From BACL27 sp964203235 (GTDB taxonomy: Bacteria; Actinomycetota; Acidimicrobiia; Acidimicrobiales; Ilumatobacteraceae), in contig CAXNLE010000001.1 in the NCBI GenBank assembly GCA_964203235.1, forward strand, positions 682,001 through 746,000: a stretch of 64,000 nt of DNA, written 5' to 3'. The position numbers were made by a program, and so were the translations under genes. Below the pieces are notes generated by a model, which did no database searches, was not told the DNA's origin, and saw nothing but the letters and a program-made list of their open reading frames with translations. Position 1 is the first letter of the stretch. Every line of letters starts with the position of its first letter. Of this stretch, positions 43,353 through 52,122 are shown in pieces.

Positions 43353-43655
43353 GTGGCGGGGTCAGACTTCTTCATCAAGCGGCTTGAAACCGATGACAAG
43401 TGGATGAACGATGCTGCGTGTCGCGGGCTCAGTTCGATGTTCTTTCCGCCGCCTGCCGAACGACCACAGGCTCGTGAGCAAAGAGAATCAATGGCGCGTG
43501 AAGTTTGTTCTTCATGCGAGGTTCAAACAGCATGTAGAGAATTTGCTCGCAACCATCACGAATATGGTTTTTGGGGTGGAGAATCTGAAGAGCAACGACA
43601 TCAAGCTGGCTTTCATCTCATCGCTCCAATCGGAATCAGAGCAAACTCGCGATAA
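43353..43655 (+). CDS. WhiB-family iron-sulfur regulator
   Basis: A 100-residue WhiB-like protein. The four [4Fe-4S] ligands are seen as DAACRG, then VCSSCEVQTAC (C-x2-C-x5-C), and the DNA/sigma-contact turn is GFWGGESEEQR. WhiB proteins are restricted to actinobacteria and their phages. They bind the primary sigma factor and alter promoter choice. GTG 43353 is preferred to TTG 43344 on promoter spacing. The upstream dyad could be an autoregulatory site. Confidence 0.94.
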   Translation: MAGSDFFIKRLETDDKWMNDAACRGLSSMFFPPPAERPQAREQRESMAREVCSSCEVQTACREFARNHHEYGFWGGESEEQRHQAGFHLIAPIGIRANSR

Positions 43656-43700
43656 CAGATCGCAAAGAGACGCAACTAATGTCTGCGAGACTAATTTCGC

Positions 43701-44789
43701 ATGTCTAGTTCAAAAGTAGAACCACCAGCGAATTCACTACCGGGGGCTATCGATACTGTTAGCGATGCCTGGGCAAATTTTGGTGACCCGCGAGTAATTA
43801 AAACTTTCACCGAAGTGAGTGCACATGTTTCAACCAACCGCGTGTTTCGTTTGACGATGTCAGACAAATCAAATCTGATCGCCAAAGTAAGTTCTTACGG
43901 TTCGTATTTTCAGTTCGCTGAAGATCATGACAGACTCGCCCGTTGCAGCGCAAAACTTAGAGGTGGACGTTGGTCAGGATTTCTGGCTGAAGTTCTTAGT
44001 AAGAATGGTCGGCCATATACGTGGTACGACGAGTCATGTTGGGCTGTTTTCTATACCGACGTGCAACAAAGTGATTCATTGCCTCGCATTTTGACTGATC
44101 AAGATGTGATAGCTCTGGCTCAAGAAATTGCAGAATTTCATTTGGCATGCGCGGCGATTGCACCATCACTGCCACCTACTTCAAACTCAGTTAAAGGTGA
44201 TGCGATTCATCTTTATGATTTGCTTCGTGAATCTCAGGCTCCACAAAACTTCGGCCTTGAGAAAACAGACATTGCAATCTTGTTGCGTAGTACGCACGAC
44301 CTACTGTTGCATCTTGAAAAAGTGCACTACGACGAATGGTTGCGTATTCCAATATTGGTCGACTGGAACCTCGGTAATTTCTCAGTACAAGCATCTAAAG
44401 GCAATTCCGCTCGCTCATTTCGACTGTCAACTAGATGGGATTACGACTGGTTTCGTGTTGAATCGCGATTACTTGATTTCTATTTTCTAAGCCGGGTTTC
44501 ATCGCGCACTGGTGACAAAACCCAGTTTTCTTATTCTGCTCACACATTCAGCGAGCCGAGATTTATTAAATTTCTTACCGCGTATCATCAAATTTATCCA
44601 CTTAGCCCTACAGAGATCGAATTTCTTCCGTATGCGTATCGTTTTTTTCTTTTGAATTATGTCATTCGCGAGGGCGCACGCTTTTTCAGACCAGACCTTT
44701 GCGCACAATTTCGTCGAGACACAGCACGTGAACATCTCAGCAGTTCTAGTCGACTTGATTTAACCGAACTATTAGAAATAGTCAGTTAG
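43701..44789 (+). CDS. Aminoglycoside-phosphotransferase-like kinase
   Basis: A 362-residue protein whose middle part follows the APH/choline kinase fold: an Asp-Asn pair in LVDWNLGNFSV (the family has HGDLHPGN, so the catalytic Asp and the Asn are kept but His-Gly are replaced), then WDYDWFRVESRLLDFYFLSR, matching the metal-binding D-x-D-x(7-9)-D part. N-terminal FRLTMSDKSNLIAKVSSYG may be the nucleotide-binding hairpin. Substrate unknown; not evidence for antibiotic resistance. Starts 45 bp after whiB. Confidence 0.65.
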   Translation: MSSSKVEPPANSLPGAIDTVSDAWANFGDPRVIKTFTEVSAHVSTNRVFRLTMSDKSNLIAKVSSYGSYFQFAEDHDRLARCSAKLRGGRWSGFLAEVLSKNGRPYTWYDESCWAVFYTDVQQSDSLPRILTDQDVIALAQEIAEFHLACAAIAPSLPPTSNSVKGDAIHLYDLLRESQAPQNFGLEKTDIAILLRSTHDLLLHLEKVHYDEWLRIPILVDWNLGNFSVQASKGNSARSFRLSTRWDYDWFRVESRLLDFYFLSRVSSRTGDKTQFSYSAHTFSEPRFIKFLTAYHQIYPLSPTEIEFLPYAYRFFLLNYVIREGARFFRPDLCAQFRRDTAREHLSSSSRLDLTELLEIVS

Positions 44790-44798
44790 AAAATTTAC

Positions 44799-45320
44799 TT
44801 AGTCGCGAATTTTGCGCAAGTTCGCTGCGAAAAACTTACCCTTTTTGACGTATATGTCAACGCCCCTTGAAATTTCTTCTTGTCGCGCACGCCCCTCTTT
44901 GATGGTGGCTGGAGAGCCAACAGCGAGTGCCCCTGGCGGTACGACCATGTCGTTCAAAACCACGCTGTTAGCGCCGACAATTGCCCCAGTGCCAACAACT
45001 GCGCGATGCAAAACAATCGCCCCAGAAGATACCTGCGCACCCGACTCAATTGTGCATGACTCAAGATGAACAAGGTGTCCGATCACGCAGTCGTCACCAA
45101 CGATTGTCGGCGTTGCTGGCATTGTGTGGATGACAGAGTTGTCTTGAATGCTGGTGCGCATGCCGATCTTGATTTCGCCGTCGTCACCGCGCAGAACTGC
45201 ACCCGCCCAAATGGTTGATTCGGCACCGATTTCAACTGAGCCAATAATTACTGCCTCAGGGTGGATGAAAGCCGTCTCATGAATTTTTGGCTCGCGAGAA
45301 CCGAGTGCATAAATCGCCAT
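44799..45320 (-). CDS. Gamma-carbonic anhydrase-like hexapeptide protein
   Basis: A 173-residue left-handed beta-helix protein of the YrdA/PaaY/gamma-CA group. The hexapeptide repeat run (IGSVEIGAESTIWAG and following) and the three presumed zinc His, in NSVIHTMP and IGHLVHLESC, are present. Members either hydrate CO2 or have lost activity. ATG start with TACCGT 6 bases upstream. Confidence 0.9.
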   Translation of the reverse strand: MAIYALGSREPKIHETAFIHPEAVIIGSVEIGAESTIWAGAVLRGDDGEIKIGMRTSIQDNSVIHTMPATPTIVGDDCVIGHLVHLESCTIESGAQVSSGAIVLHRAVVGTGAIVGANSVVLNDMVVPPGALAVGSPATIKEGRARQEEISRGVDIYVKKGKFFAANLRKIRD

Positions 45321-45326
45321 GACTTC

Positions 45327-45332
45327 ACGGTA
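45327..45332 (-). promoter_or_regulatory. -10 box of leaderless gamma-CA gene
   Basis: TACCGT on the minus strand, 6 bases, ATG 45320. Confidence 0.5.
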
Positions 45333-45403
45333 GCGAAATTGACGAGGCGCTTTGTAATCGCCTTTTGGGGTAATGGTCCGTTTCTCGGATATCGTAAAGG
45401 CTC

Positions 45404-46846
45404 ATGTCACGGAGACTAGATATTGAATTGACTAGCACGCGAGACGACGGAACTTGGACTTGGCGTGCTGCTGGCGCAAAAGTTCCTAAGGGTTCGGTCG
45501 TTGCGACTCTTCTACCGAGCCAAAGCAAAATTGGTGACGTACTAAAAATTGAAGCAGACTTCGATATCGATGGCATCACAGTTTTGTCAGTAGTTACACA
45601 GCGAGATAAAAGTCAAAAAGCAACTTTGTTGCAACTCATTGATGACAAACCATTTGTTGGAGTAACAGAAAAGCTTGCGAAGAAATCTCGTGACGATAAA
45701 CCGCGACGTGGCAAGCAAGGTCCGCGTACAGATCGACCAGATCGTGAACCGCGTGAACCGCGAGCAGATCGACCAAATCGCGAACCGCGAGCGCCAAGAC
45801 CAGATCGCAAATCATTTCCGCCTGCACCAGAAGTTCCAAAGCGACCTATCGCTAAGCGTCTTAAGCCAAAGCGTGTGCATCGCTCAGCGGTACTTGAGTC
45901 TTTGCCTGTTGAACAACGTGGAGTCGCAGAACGTGCGCTCGCCGGTGGTCTTGCTGCGGTGCGTGAAGCAATTAAATCCCAAAATGCACAACTCAGAAAA
46001 GACGGGAAAGCAGAAGTTAAAGCCGATGGTTTAATTTCAATGGCTTCAGATATTCTGCCAAAACTGCGAGTTGCTGAGTGGCTTGATAAAGCCGAGGCCG
46101 CTAAAGCAGATCTTGAATTGCTTGATTTGCGAGATCTTCGCGCAGTTGTGGTCGGCAGTGATGACCCAATGGTTGTGCGAGACGAGACAACACGAGCCCT
46201 TGCTACTGAACTTAAAGCGGCTTTGAAGAATAATCAAGAAAAAGAAATGACTAATTGGATAGACGACATGAAGTCTGCCGTCGAAGTCTCACGAGTGGTT
46301 CGAGCGCTAAAACTTTCAGGTGAGCCACCAAAAGCTGGTGTGTTGTTTCCGGTTGAACTCGGCGCGCAAATCGCAAAAGCCACAACAGAGTCTCTAGCCA
46401 GCGATGCTGGTGCAGATCGTTGGATTGCCGTTCTTGAGGCACTCGCCTTCTCGCCAATTCGTGCTCAAGTAAAGCCTGCTGCGGCACCGGTTGCGGCAAC
46501 TGATGCGTTGCGCGAAACCGTAAAACGCCTCTCTCCTCTGCTTCCTCAGATTGCGGCTTTATTTGGGATTGAAGTAGTCGCGGGTGTGCAAGCGCCGAAA
46601 CCTTTACGACCTCCGCGTCAAGCTCGTCAAGTTCGCAAACCTCGCGACAAAAAAGAACCAAAACTCACGATTCCTCCTGCGCCACAGCCAGTTTCAGATG
46701 TGCCAGTTGCACAAGCAATGATTGAAGCGCCAGTTGTCGAAGTGCCTGTAGAAGAAACGCCGGTTGTAGAAACATCAGTTTCAGAAACACCTGTTGCAGA
46801 GGCACCAGTGGATGCTGAAGCCCCGCCTTCGTCTGAGCAGTCTTAG
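45404..46846 (+). CDS. Uncharacterised protein with Arg/Pro/Asp-rich repeats
   Basis: A 480-residue protein. Residues 1-75 look like a small beta-barrel (WTWRAAGAKVPKGSVVATLL, KIGDVLKIEADFDIDG), possibly a TRAM- or OB-like nucleic-acid binder. A basic, disordered stretch (about residues 95-150) repeats R-x-D-R-P-D/N-R-E-P-R; two helical parts follow (about 160-360); the tail is a Pro/Val/Glu repeat (VVEVPVEETPVVETSV style). Nothing catalytic seen. RNA- or nucleoid-binding is a guess. ATG start; AAAGG lies 5 bases upstream and TATCGT 8 bases upstream. Confidence 0.75.
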   Translation: MSRRLDIELTSTRDDGTWTWRAAGAKVPKGSVVATLLPSQSKIGDVLKIEADFDIDGITVLSVVTQRDKSQKATLLQLIDDKPFVGVTEKLAKKSRDDKPRRGKQGPRTDRPDREPREPRADRPNREPRAPRPDRKSFPPAPEVPKRPIAKRLKPKRVHRSAVLESLPVEQRGVAERALAGGLAAVREAIKSQNAQLRKDGKAEVKADGLISMASDILPKLRVAEWLDKAEAAKADLELLDLRDLRAVVVGSDDPMVVRDETTRALATELKAALKNNQEKEMTNWIDDMKSAVEVSRVVRALKLSGEPPKAGVLFPVELGAQIAKATTESLASDAGADRWIAVLEALAFSPIRAQVKPAAAPVAATDALRETVKRLSPLLPQIAALFGIEVVAGVQAPKPLRPPRQARQVRKPRDKKEPKLTIPPAPQPVSDVPVAQAMIEAPVVEVPVEETPVVETSVSETPVAEAPVDAEAPPSSEQS

Positions 46847-46851
46847 TCATC

Positions 46852-46857
46852 TACGAT
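46852..46857 (+). promoter_or_regulatory. -10 box of leaderless enoyl-CoA hydratase gene
   Basis: TACGAT, 6 bases, ATG 46864. Confidence 0.55.
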
Positions 46858-46863
46858 CGCGAT

Positions 46864-47649
46864 ATGACAAATATCGTTGAATATCAAGTTGAGGGCAAAG
46901 TTGCCATAATCACTCTTAATCGCCCTGACGCACGAAATGCGATCAATGGTGATGTCGCTAGTGGCCTTGAAGCGGCGATCGACAAAGTTGAAGCCGATGA
47001 CAATGTTTGGATCGCGATTCTGGCGGCAAACACAGAGGGTCAACAACGACCGGTATTTTGCGCAGGGGCTGATCTCAAAGCGATTCACTCTGGTCAAGCA
47101 GCAGCGTTGAACACGCCACGTGGTGGCTTTGGTGGTTTTGTTTATCGCCAGCGTAAAAAACCAGTGATCGCCGCAGTTGACGGTTTGGCTACTGCTGGTG
47201 GTTGCGAACTGGTGCTGGCGTGCGACATGGTTGTGGCTACAACGCGGTCTGCTTTTGGTCTGGCTGAGGCAACACGAAACTTAATTGCAGGAGCAGGTGG
47301 ATTATTTCGCCTGCCTCGAGCAATCGGTCGAGCCGCAGCAATGGAAGCAATTCTCACCGGAGAACCATTCACAGCGCAACGCGCTTATGAACTTGGCATG
47401 GTTAATCATTTAGTAGAACCAGAAAAAGTACTTGAAGGAGCAATGGATCTTGCATTGCGAGTTTGCAAAGCAGCGCCACTCGCAGTTTGGGCAAGTCGTA
47501 AAATTGTCTTGGCTGCAGCCACGGAGTCAGATGAAACGCTAATCAATATGACGAACAAAGAATTCGGTGCCGTATTGAACTCGGAAGATACAAAAGAAGG
47601 CTTGACAGCGTTTATTGAGAAACGAACACCAAACTGGCAAGGCAAATAA
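46864..47649 (+). CDS. Enoyl-CoA hydratase/isomerase family protein
   Basis: A 261-residue crotonase-fold protein. The first oxyanion segment is VFCAGADLKAIHSG (about residues 64-77) and the second AVDGLATAGGCELVLACD (about 105-122); the two catalytic positions normally Glu lie at GGLFRLPRAIGRA (about 143-155), where the family Glu is replaced, so hydratase activity is not certain. Probably acts in fatty-acid or related acyl-CoA degradation. Confidence 0.88.
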   Translation: MTNIVEYQVEGKVAIITLNRPDARNAINGDVASGLEAAIDKVEADDNVWIAILAANTEGQQRPVFCAGADLKAIHSGQAAALNTPRGGFGGFVYRQRKKPVIAAVDGLATAGGCELVLACDMVVATTRSAFGLAEATRNLIAGAGGLFRLPRAIGRAAAMEAILTGEPFTAQRAYELGMVNHLVEPEKVLEGAMDLALRVCKAAPLAVWASRKIVLAAATESDETLINMTNKEFGAVLNSEDTKEGLTAFIEKRTPNWQGK

Positions 47650-47663
47650 AAATAAAATTTTAG

Positions 47664-48122
47664 CTAGCTGAGTTTTTTGGTTACGGTTATCAATCTCGCA
47701 ACCAGCCCAGATCGCTCGTATAGATTTTTCGTTTCGCGATCTCCAGGAAGCGCAAGCGCATCAAGTGCGTGGAGATTCTGTTCTCGTGCCCAAGTCAATG
47801 CCGATGAGACAAGCGCATCGCCGACACCTAAGTTTCGTGCATCATGAGTCACGAAGACTTGTTCAATAGTGGCTACTTTGTTGGTTGGTTTTTCAGACAT
47901 TCGCGCGACTAGGTATCCCATCACAACTGAATCCATTCCACTGACCAGTACAAAAGCTGCGTCGTTGTTCAACTCTTCAAGCCATTTGTCGCCTATTTCA
48001 GGCAATTCATTTGCAAGTCGGTCGGCACCTCGAAACGCATTTAGTGATTTTCGTGCTTCGCTCTCAAGTAGTAACAGAACGTCTAGATCTTGTGCTGTGG
48101 CCGGCCGCGAGAAAATTTGCAC
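47664..48122 (-). CDS. GNAT-family acetyltransferase
   Basis: A 152-residue GNAT protein. The acetyl-CoA-binding motif A (R/Q-x-x-G-x-G/A) appears as FVTHDARNLGVGDALVSSAL, followed by LALPGDRETKNLYERSGLVAR, the typical C-terminal strand-turn. Substrate unknown. GTG start at 48122. Converges on the enoyl-CoA hydratase gene 15 bp away. Confidence 0.83.
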   Translation of the reverse strand: MQIFSRPATAQDLDVLLLLESEARKSLNAFRGADRLANELPEIGDKWLEELNNDAAFVLVSGMDSVVMGYLVARMSEKPTNKVATIEQVFVTHDARNLGVGDALVSSALTWAREQNLHALDALALPGDRETKNLYERSGLVARLITVTKKLS

Positions 48123-48161
48123 GGTTAGTAACTGAGAATTAGCTTGATCAAAAAGTCAAAC

Positions 48162-48593
48162 CTATTTTGATGCATCTGACAACATCGCGATCTTTTTCAA
48201 AATAGTTTGCCGGCATCGATGGGCAGTCTCGTATTTCTTAATCTTGGCAAGTTCGGTCTTGTTCAGTGCACCGAGTAGGTCAAGAATTTGCAATGCCGAC
48301 AAATCGTCATAACTAGCAATCGGTAATTTCGTTGATGTCGATGCAGGAGTTTTCTTAGTCTTCGATTGTGCAGTGGCCTTTTTTTGTGTATCCAACTTTT
48401 CTGGCTTGGGGATCACTGGCGGATTGCTGGGTTCGCGCGTCGAGTAATTATCAACTTGATCGACTAAGCGCTTATTGACTTGTTCAACCGCCATCTTTCC
48501 GACGAAACGCCACAACTTGATCTTGTCGGGCAACTGCGAGATAAATTTGTTTATCAAATCGCCTGGATTAGGCGGAGTGGGAGCCGCAGCCAT
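48162..48593 (-). CDS. Small helical protein (DUF8129-like C-terminus)
   Basis: A 143-residue protein from ATG 48593, 5 bp after the stop of the DUF4193-like gene (the longer frame to 48683 lies inside that gene). A Lys/Thr/Pro-rich linker (about residues 58-90) leads to a C-terminal helix pair in which P-I-A-S-Y-D-x-L-S-A-x-Q-I is followed by Y-E-T-A-H-R-x-R-x-T-I-L, a pattern I recall from the C-terminal domain of actinobacterial lipid-droplet-associated and related proteins. Function unknown. Confidence 0.62.
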   Translation of the reverse strand: MAAAPTPPNPGDLINKFISQLPDKIKLWRFVGKMAVEQVNKRLVDQVDNYSTREPSNPPVIPKPEKLDTQKKATAQSKTKKTPASTSTKLPIASYDDLSALQILDLLGALNKTELAKIKKYETAHRCRQTILKKIAMLSDASK

Positions 48594-48598
48594 ATCGG

Positions 48599-49117
48599 TC
48601 AGTGTTTGAACAGCGGACAGGCGTCGTCTTCGACTGGGCAACCTGGTGCTGTTTGTCGAACCAGCAAGAAGCAGTGCGAGCATTGCGTCTCGTCTGGGCG
48701 CCGAGGTTGAAGTCTCTCGACCCCGTCGGTGCGGTCATCGCCGACAACTTCATCTTCCTCTTCTGGAGCAGTTTCTTGTGGTGATGCTAATTTGTCTTGC
48801 AAAATTGATGAGAGATCTGCTTCAACATCGTCTTCGGTGCGAAGATCATCTTCGTCATCGTCGTCATCTGCTGATTTCGGTTTCGTCGGGTCAACTGGTG
48901 CAAGCGTCGAGCCTTCATCACTAAGCGCGGTAGCTCCATCGTTTGATAAATCGACAACCAGGTCGCCTGTTGCATCTGGGTCAAAATCTTCACCGTCAAC
49001 TGCATCAGCATCTGGATCAAAATCAGGGTCAACGACCTCAGTCAAGTCGTCGATCTCTAGATCGTCGCCAGCTACCTCTTCAGTCTCTTCAATTTCGATT
49101 TCATCTTCGTCAGCCAT
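48599..49117 (-). CDS. Acidic protein with C-terminal zinc-binding motif (DUF4193-like)
   Basis: A 172-residue, strongly acidic protein (long runs of Asp and Glu) ending in a short Cys region, CSHCFLLVRQ ... CPVEDDACPLF, with CxxC and two further Cys. Similar C-termini mark actinobacterial DUF4193 proteins, though those are about 100 residues. The acidic part is probably disordered. Followed by the helical gene; a conserved pair is likely. No -10/N6 pattern at the start. Confidence 0.72.
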   Translation of the reverse strand: MADEDEIEIEETEEVAGDDLEIDDLTEVVDPDFDPDADAVDGEDFDPDATGDLVVDLSNDGATALSDEGSTLAPVDPTKPKSADDDDDEDDLRTEDDVEADLSSILQDKLASPQETAPEEEDEVVGDDRTDGVERLQPRRPDETQCSHCFLLVRQTAPGCPVEDDACPLFKH

Positions 49118-49219
49118 GGTGTCCGTTCACTCGTTTCAATTCAGTCGCGCATAGTATCCGATATCTAGGGTCATAACTCCAAATCGGCTGTTTGCTCGTG
49201 CGGTTGTTACTTTTAGAGG

Positions 49220-50815
49220 TCATTTACGCCTCGCTTCGGCTTTTCGCTCAGAATCTAAACGCTCTAGTTCTGGAGCATTTTTAACTATGTGAGTCATTGC
49301 GTCTGCGATTGCCCGATGGCCCGCCTGCTCGCCTATTAGCCGGTGCATCTCAATGGCTACACGACGATACGAAGGGTGACCTTGTGGTGAAGAACGTAAT
49401 TCGAGCATATGAATCGCTTCGCGAGCATTGAACTGCATCACATATCGCATTCTGTAAGCCATCGAAACCGCGTATGGTGCCTGACTCGGATATTCGGGAA
49501 GCAACGCATCGTAAAGTTCACTTGAGCGATGCATCGCTTCGTCAAATGCTTCACCAGCACCCGATTCGGCGACAACTTCAGGACGAATGAAGCCATGATG
49601 CGGTGTCAGTCGCTGCCATTCAATTGTCAACAATCGATGTCTTTGCAAGTCACGAAATGCGCCGTAATCTCCCAACACATCAAAGCGGTAGTCAATTCGT
49701 TCAAAGGCTCGGCCAGGCTTGTGTCGACGGTTTTCTCGTTTGCCTACGTATGCGCGAATCAAATTAACTCGCTGCTCATGACTAAGTGATCTAACTTCCT
49801 TAAGCAATTGATGTTCGGATAAGTGCGAACTCGAATAACAAATCGCAGCCAATAGTTTGTCTTCACCTTCGGGGTCAAAATCTGTTAGCACTACTTCTTG
49901 AGTTTCGACAGGGTCAAGTGCGCCGAAGTATTCATCAACTAATTCGAGTGTCTGCTGTTGACGCTGAATCAGATAGTTGGTCCACTTTCCGCCACGCTCG
50001 GCAACATCAACGCGCTTCAAGAAACTCGGCACAACTTTTCGCAACTCTGTCAACATCATGTCGGCATATTGACGTGCTTCTGGCAAGGCGTGTCCGCGCA
50101 TTCTTAGTAACAATGCTTCGTATCCTTGGCCGGTGCCATAAATACCCAGGTTAGATAGCGATGCCGCGGGAAGAACTCCTCGTACGGCGTCAAGAGCCTT
50201 GGCTCGAGTTGCCTGACGATAGACGAAATCAGAATCGCTTGCACCTTTTTTCACCGTTTTGCGAACATGGTCGGTGACGGTTTCAACCATCGATGAATAT
50301 GAGTCGAACATTCTGTCCATGTCACCGACATAGCGCGTTCCGAAAGGTCCGTTCAGAATGTCGGCGTCTCTATAAAAGCGGTAGCGTCCGCCGAGTCGCG
50401 CATCGTAATTTATGTAGCGAGTACTTTGCTCTAAATAACTCATCAGTCGACCACGCTCAAGAATCTTTGTCAACAAGTTCGATGCTTGTTCGCAAGCCAA
50501 GTGCACACCACCGAGCTGAGCGACACTGTCATCGCCATATTCAACGAAAACCTTTTCGTATAAATCTTCTGCTCGCGATAGACCAATCGTCGCATCAACA
50601 GACTGATCACCGCTAAGGTCAAGATCCGATACGAACTCATCCAAAAACAATCGACGCAAACTCTTTGCGCTCCTGCTATATCGGGCAAAAAGTGCGCCCT
50701 TGACGACTTCGGGCAAATTAACTAGCGCAAAAACTGGCCCGTCTAGGTTCGTGAAGTAACGACGCAGGATCTCCTGCTCGTTGGTATCGAAGCTTTCAGG
50801 TACATATACGGTCAC
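49220..50815 (-). CDS. ThyX-like flavoprotein of double length
   Basis: A 531-residue protein related to flavin-dependent thymidylate synthase, twice the length of ThyX (about 220-250). The ThyX motif RHRxxSxNExSxRY is changed: LQRHRLLTIEWQRL (about residue 384-397) keeps Arg-His-Arg only. The first half contains a second, diverged copy (FARYSRSAKSLRRLF; ASLSNLGIYGTGQGYEALLLRMRGH). A tandem of two ThyX domains of this size is known in some actinobacteria under the name thymidylate synthase, without activity shown as far as I know. Start GTG 50815; TAAGAT lies 8 bases upstream. Confidence 0.72.
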   Translation of the reverse strand: MTVYVPESFDTNEQEILRRYFTNLDGPVFALVNLPEVVKGALFARYSRSAKSLRRLFLDEFVSDLDLSGDQSVDATIGLSRAEDLYEKVFVEYGDDSVAQLGGVHLACEQASNLLTKILERGRLMSYLEQSTRYINYDARLGGRYRFYRDADILNGPFGTRYVGDMDRMFDSYSSMVETVTDHVRKTVKKGASDSDFVYRQATRAKALDAVRGVLPAASLSNLGIYGTGQGYEALLLRMRGHALPEARQYADMMLTELRKVVPSFLKRVDVAERGGKWTNYLIQRQQQTLELVDEYFGALDPVETQEVVLTDFDPEGEDKLLAAICYSSSHLSEHQLLKEVRSLSHEQRVNLIRAYVGKRENRRHKPGRAFERIDYRFDVLGDYGAFRDLQRHRLLTIEWQRLTPHHGFIRPEVVAESGAGEAFDEAMHRSSELYDALLPEYPSQAPYAVSMAYRMRYVMQFNAREAIHMLELRSSPQGHPSYRRVAIEMHRLIGEQAGHRAIADAMTHIVKNAPELERLDSERKAEARRK

Positions 50816-50900
50816 GGGCGATTATCTTAGGAGTCAGCCCTGCCCGACTCAGGGATTGTTTAAATCGCTCGCTTTAAAGCATTTATTGCACTTTTGCGGA

Positions 50901-52106
50901 TTAAAGCACACCTTCGGGCACTGCCCCATCGCCAAATGCTTCTCGCACTTCAGAGTTAAGAGATTCAGACAACCACATATCGATAGCAGTCATCGCCATA
51001 ATTTTCGCGCCATCTAAAACTGCTTTGTCACCGTCTTTGCTTGCAGTGAACTCTGCGAACTGCGCACTATGTAGCGACACTCCTCGCGGAGCAACTTGCA
51101 GCATCGGATGAATAGACGGCACAAGATAACTGAGGTTTCCCATATCTGTAGACCCTCCACCAGTACCTGGAAGAAAATCAGTTGTCAGGGCTCGACCCAT
51201 TTGTGCAGAGTTCTGCACGTAACTCGTGAGTAGCGGCAAGTTATCAACTAAGTCGGCGTATGTATTTTTTTGCCAATCAAAACAAACTGTGCAATCAGCG
51301 GCCAACGCTCCAGCCTCTAAGCATTTTGCAATACGCGCCTTGAGGGGTTGCAGCGACTCGATCGTGTCTGAGCGAACGTACCAATCCATTTCTGCTTCGC
51401 GCGGCACGATGTTTGGCTTTTCACCGGCTTTTGTAAAAATTCCGTGCACGCGCTCGGTTGGGCGGATGTGTTGACGCATCGCAGCAACATTCATGTATCC
51501 AAGAACGGCAGCGTCGAGAGCATTCTTGCCTTTATCTGGCGAGACGGCAGCGTGTGCAGCGAGTCCCTCGAAGCGCACAAAAAGTTGTTGTATCGCAATT
51601 GCATTCATTCGCGCCAAATCTTGATCAGACGGGTGAATCATCATTGCCGCGTCAATATTCTTGAACGCACCCTTGCGTGCCATTTCAACTTTGCCACCGC
51701 CACCTTCTTCTGCAGGCGTGCCCATCAAACGTAAATTTCCACCACAGAGTTCGGCTACTGCGCTTAAGGCGACGCCCGCACCAAGACCAGCCGCAGCGAT
51801 GATGTTATGTCCACATGCGTGGCCGATGCCTGGAAGCGCATCATATTCGCAGATCACGGCGACAGTTGGGCCATTGCCTCCACGCACCGAAACATCAAAT
51901 GCGGTCTCAAGTTCGAATGCACTCCTATCAACCTTAAGTTTTGAATCAGCAATATATTGCGTGAGAATGTCATGAGCAAACTTTTCTTGATAATTTAACT
52001 CTGGGTGCGCGTGGATTTCGTGACTGATAGAAATTAGATCTGCTGAACGACTATCAATGTCTGCACAAACCTGCTGCTTCACTTTCGCGATATCAATTTT
52101 GGTCAT
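50901..52106 (-). CDS. M20-family amidohydrolase
   Basis: A 401-residue peptidase M20/amidohydrolase (AbgB/hippurate-hydrolase branch). Metal ligands and catalytic residues: CEYDALPGIGHACGHNI (Asp, His and Cys/His area), PAEEGGGGK (Glu), then a dimerisation part with RTAHAAxSP equivalent AAHAAVSPDKGKNALDA, and a last His in IHPMLQVAP. Start ATG 52106, with TATCAT 6 bases upstream, rather than TTG 52112. Confidence 0.9.
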   Translation of the reverse strand: MTKIDIAKVKQQVCADIDSRSADLISISHEIHAHPELNYQEKFAHDILTQYIADSKLKVDRSAFELETAFDVSVRGGNGPTVAVICEYDALPGIGHACGHNIIAAAGLGAGVALSAVAELCGGNLRLMGTPAEEGGGGKVEMARKGAFKNIDAAMMIHPSDQDLARMNAIAIQQLFVRFEGLAAHAAVSPDKGKNALDAAVLGYMNVAAMRQHIRPTERVHGIFTKAGEKPNIVPREAEMDWYVRSDTIESLQPLKARIAKCLEAGALAADCTVCFDWQKNTYADLVDNLPLLTSYVQNSAQMGRALTTDFLPGTGGGSTDMGNLSYLVPSIHPMLQVAPRGVSLHSAQFAEFTASKDGDKAVLDGAKIMAMTAIDMWLSESLNSEVREAFGDGAVPEGVL

Positions 52107-52112
52107 AGCCAA

Positions 52113-52118
52113 ATGATA
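52113..52118 (-). promoter_or_regulatory. -10 box of leaderless M20 gene
   Basis: TATCAT on the minus strand, 6 bases, ATG 52106. Confidence 0.5.
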
Positions 52119-52122
52119 ACCA

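Noticed and set aside
43701..44789. Antibiotic-resistance phosphotransferase
   Set aside because: Only the broad kinase fold is seen, with altered catalytic motif; no sign of transfer or resistance context.
45636..45839. Antisense open frames over the R-D-R-P repeats
   Set aside because: Repeat-driven shadows of the 45404-46846 gene.
48594..48683. Longer N-terminus for the 48162-48593 gene
   Set aside because: That stretch is inside the DUF4193-like gene in another frame; ATG 48593 just after its stop is the natural start.
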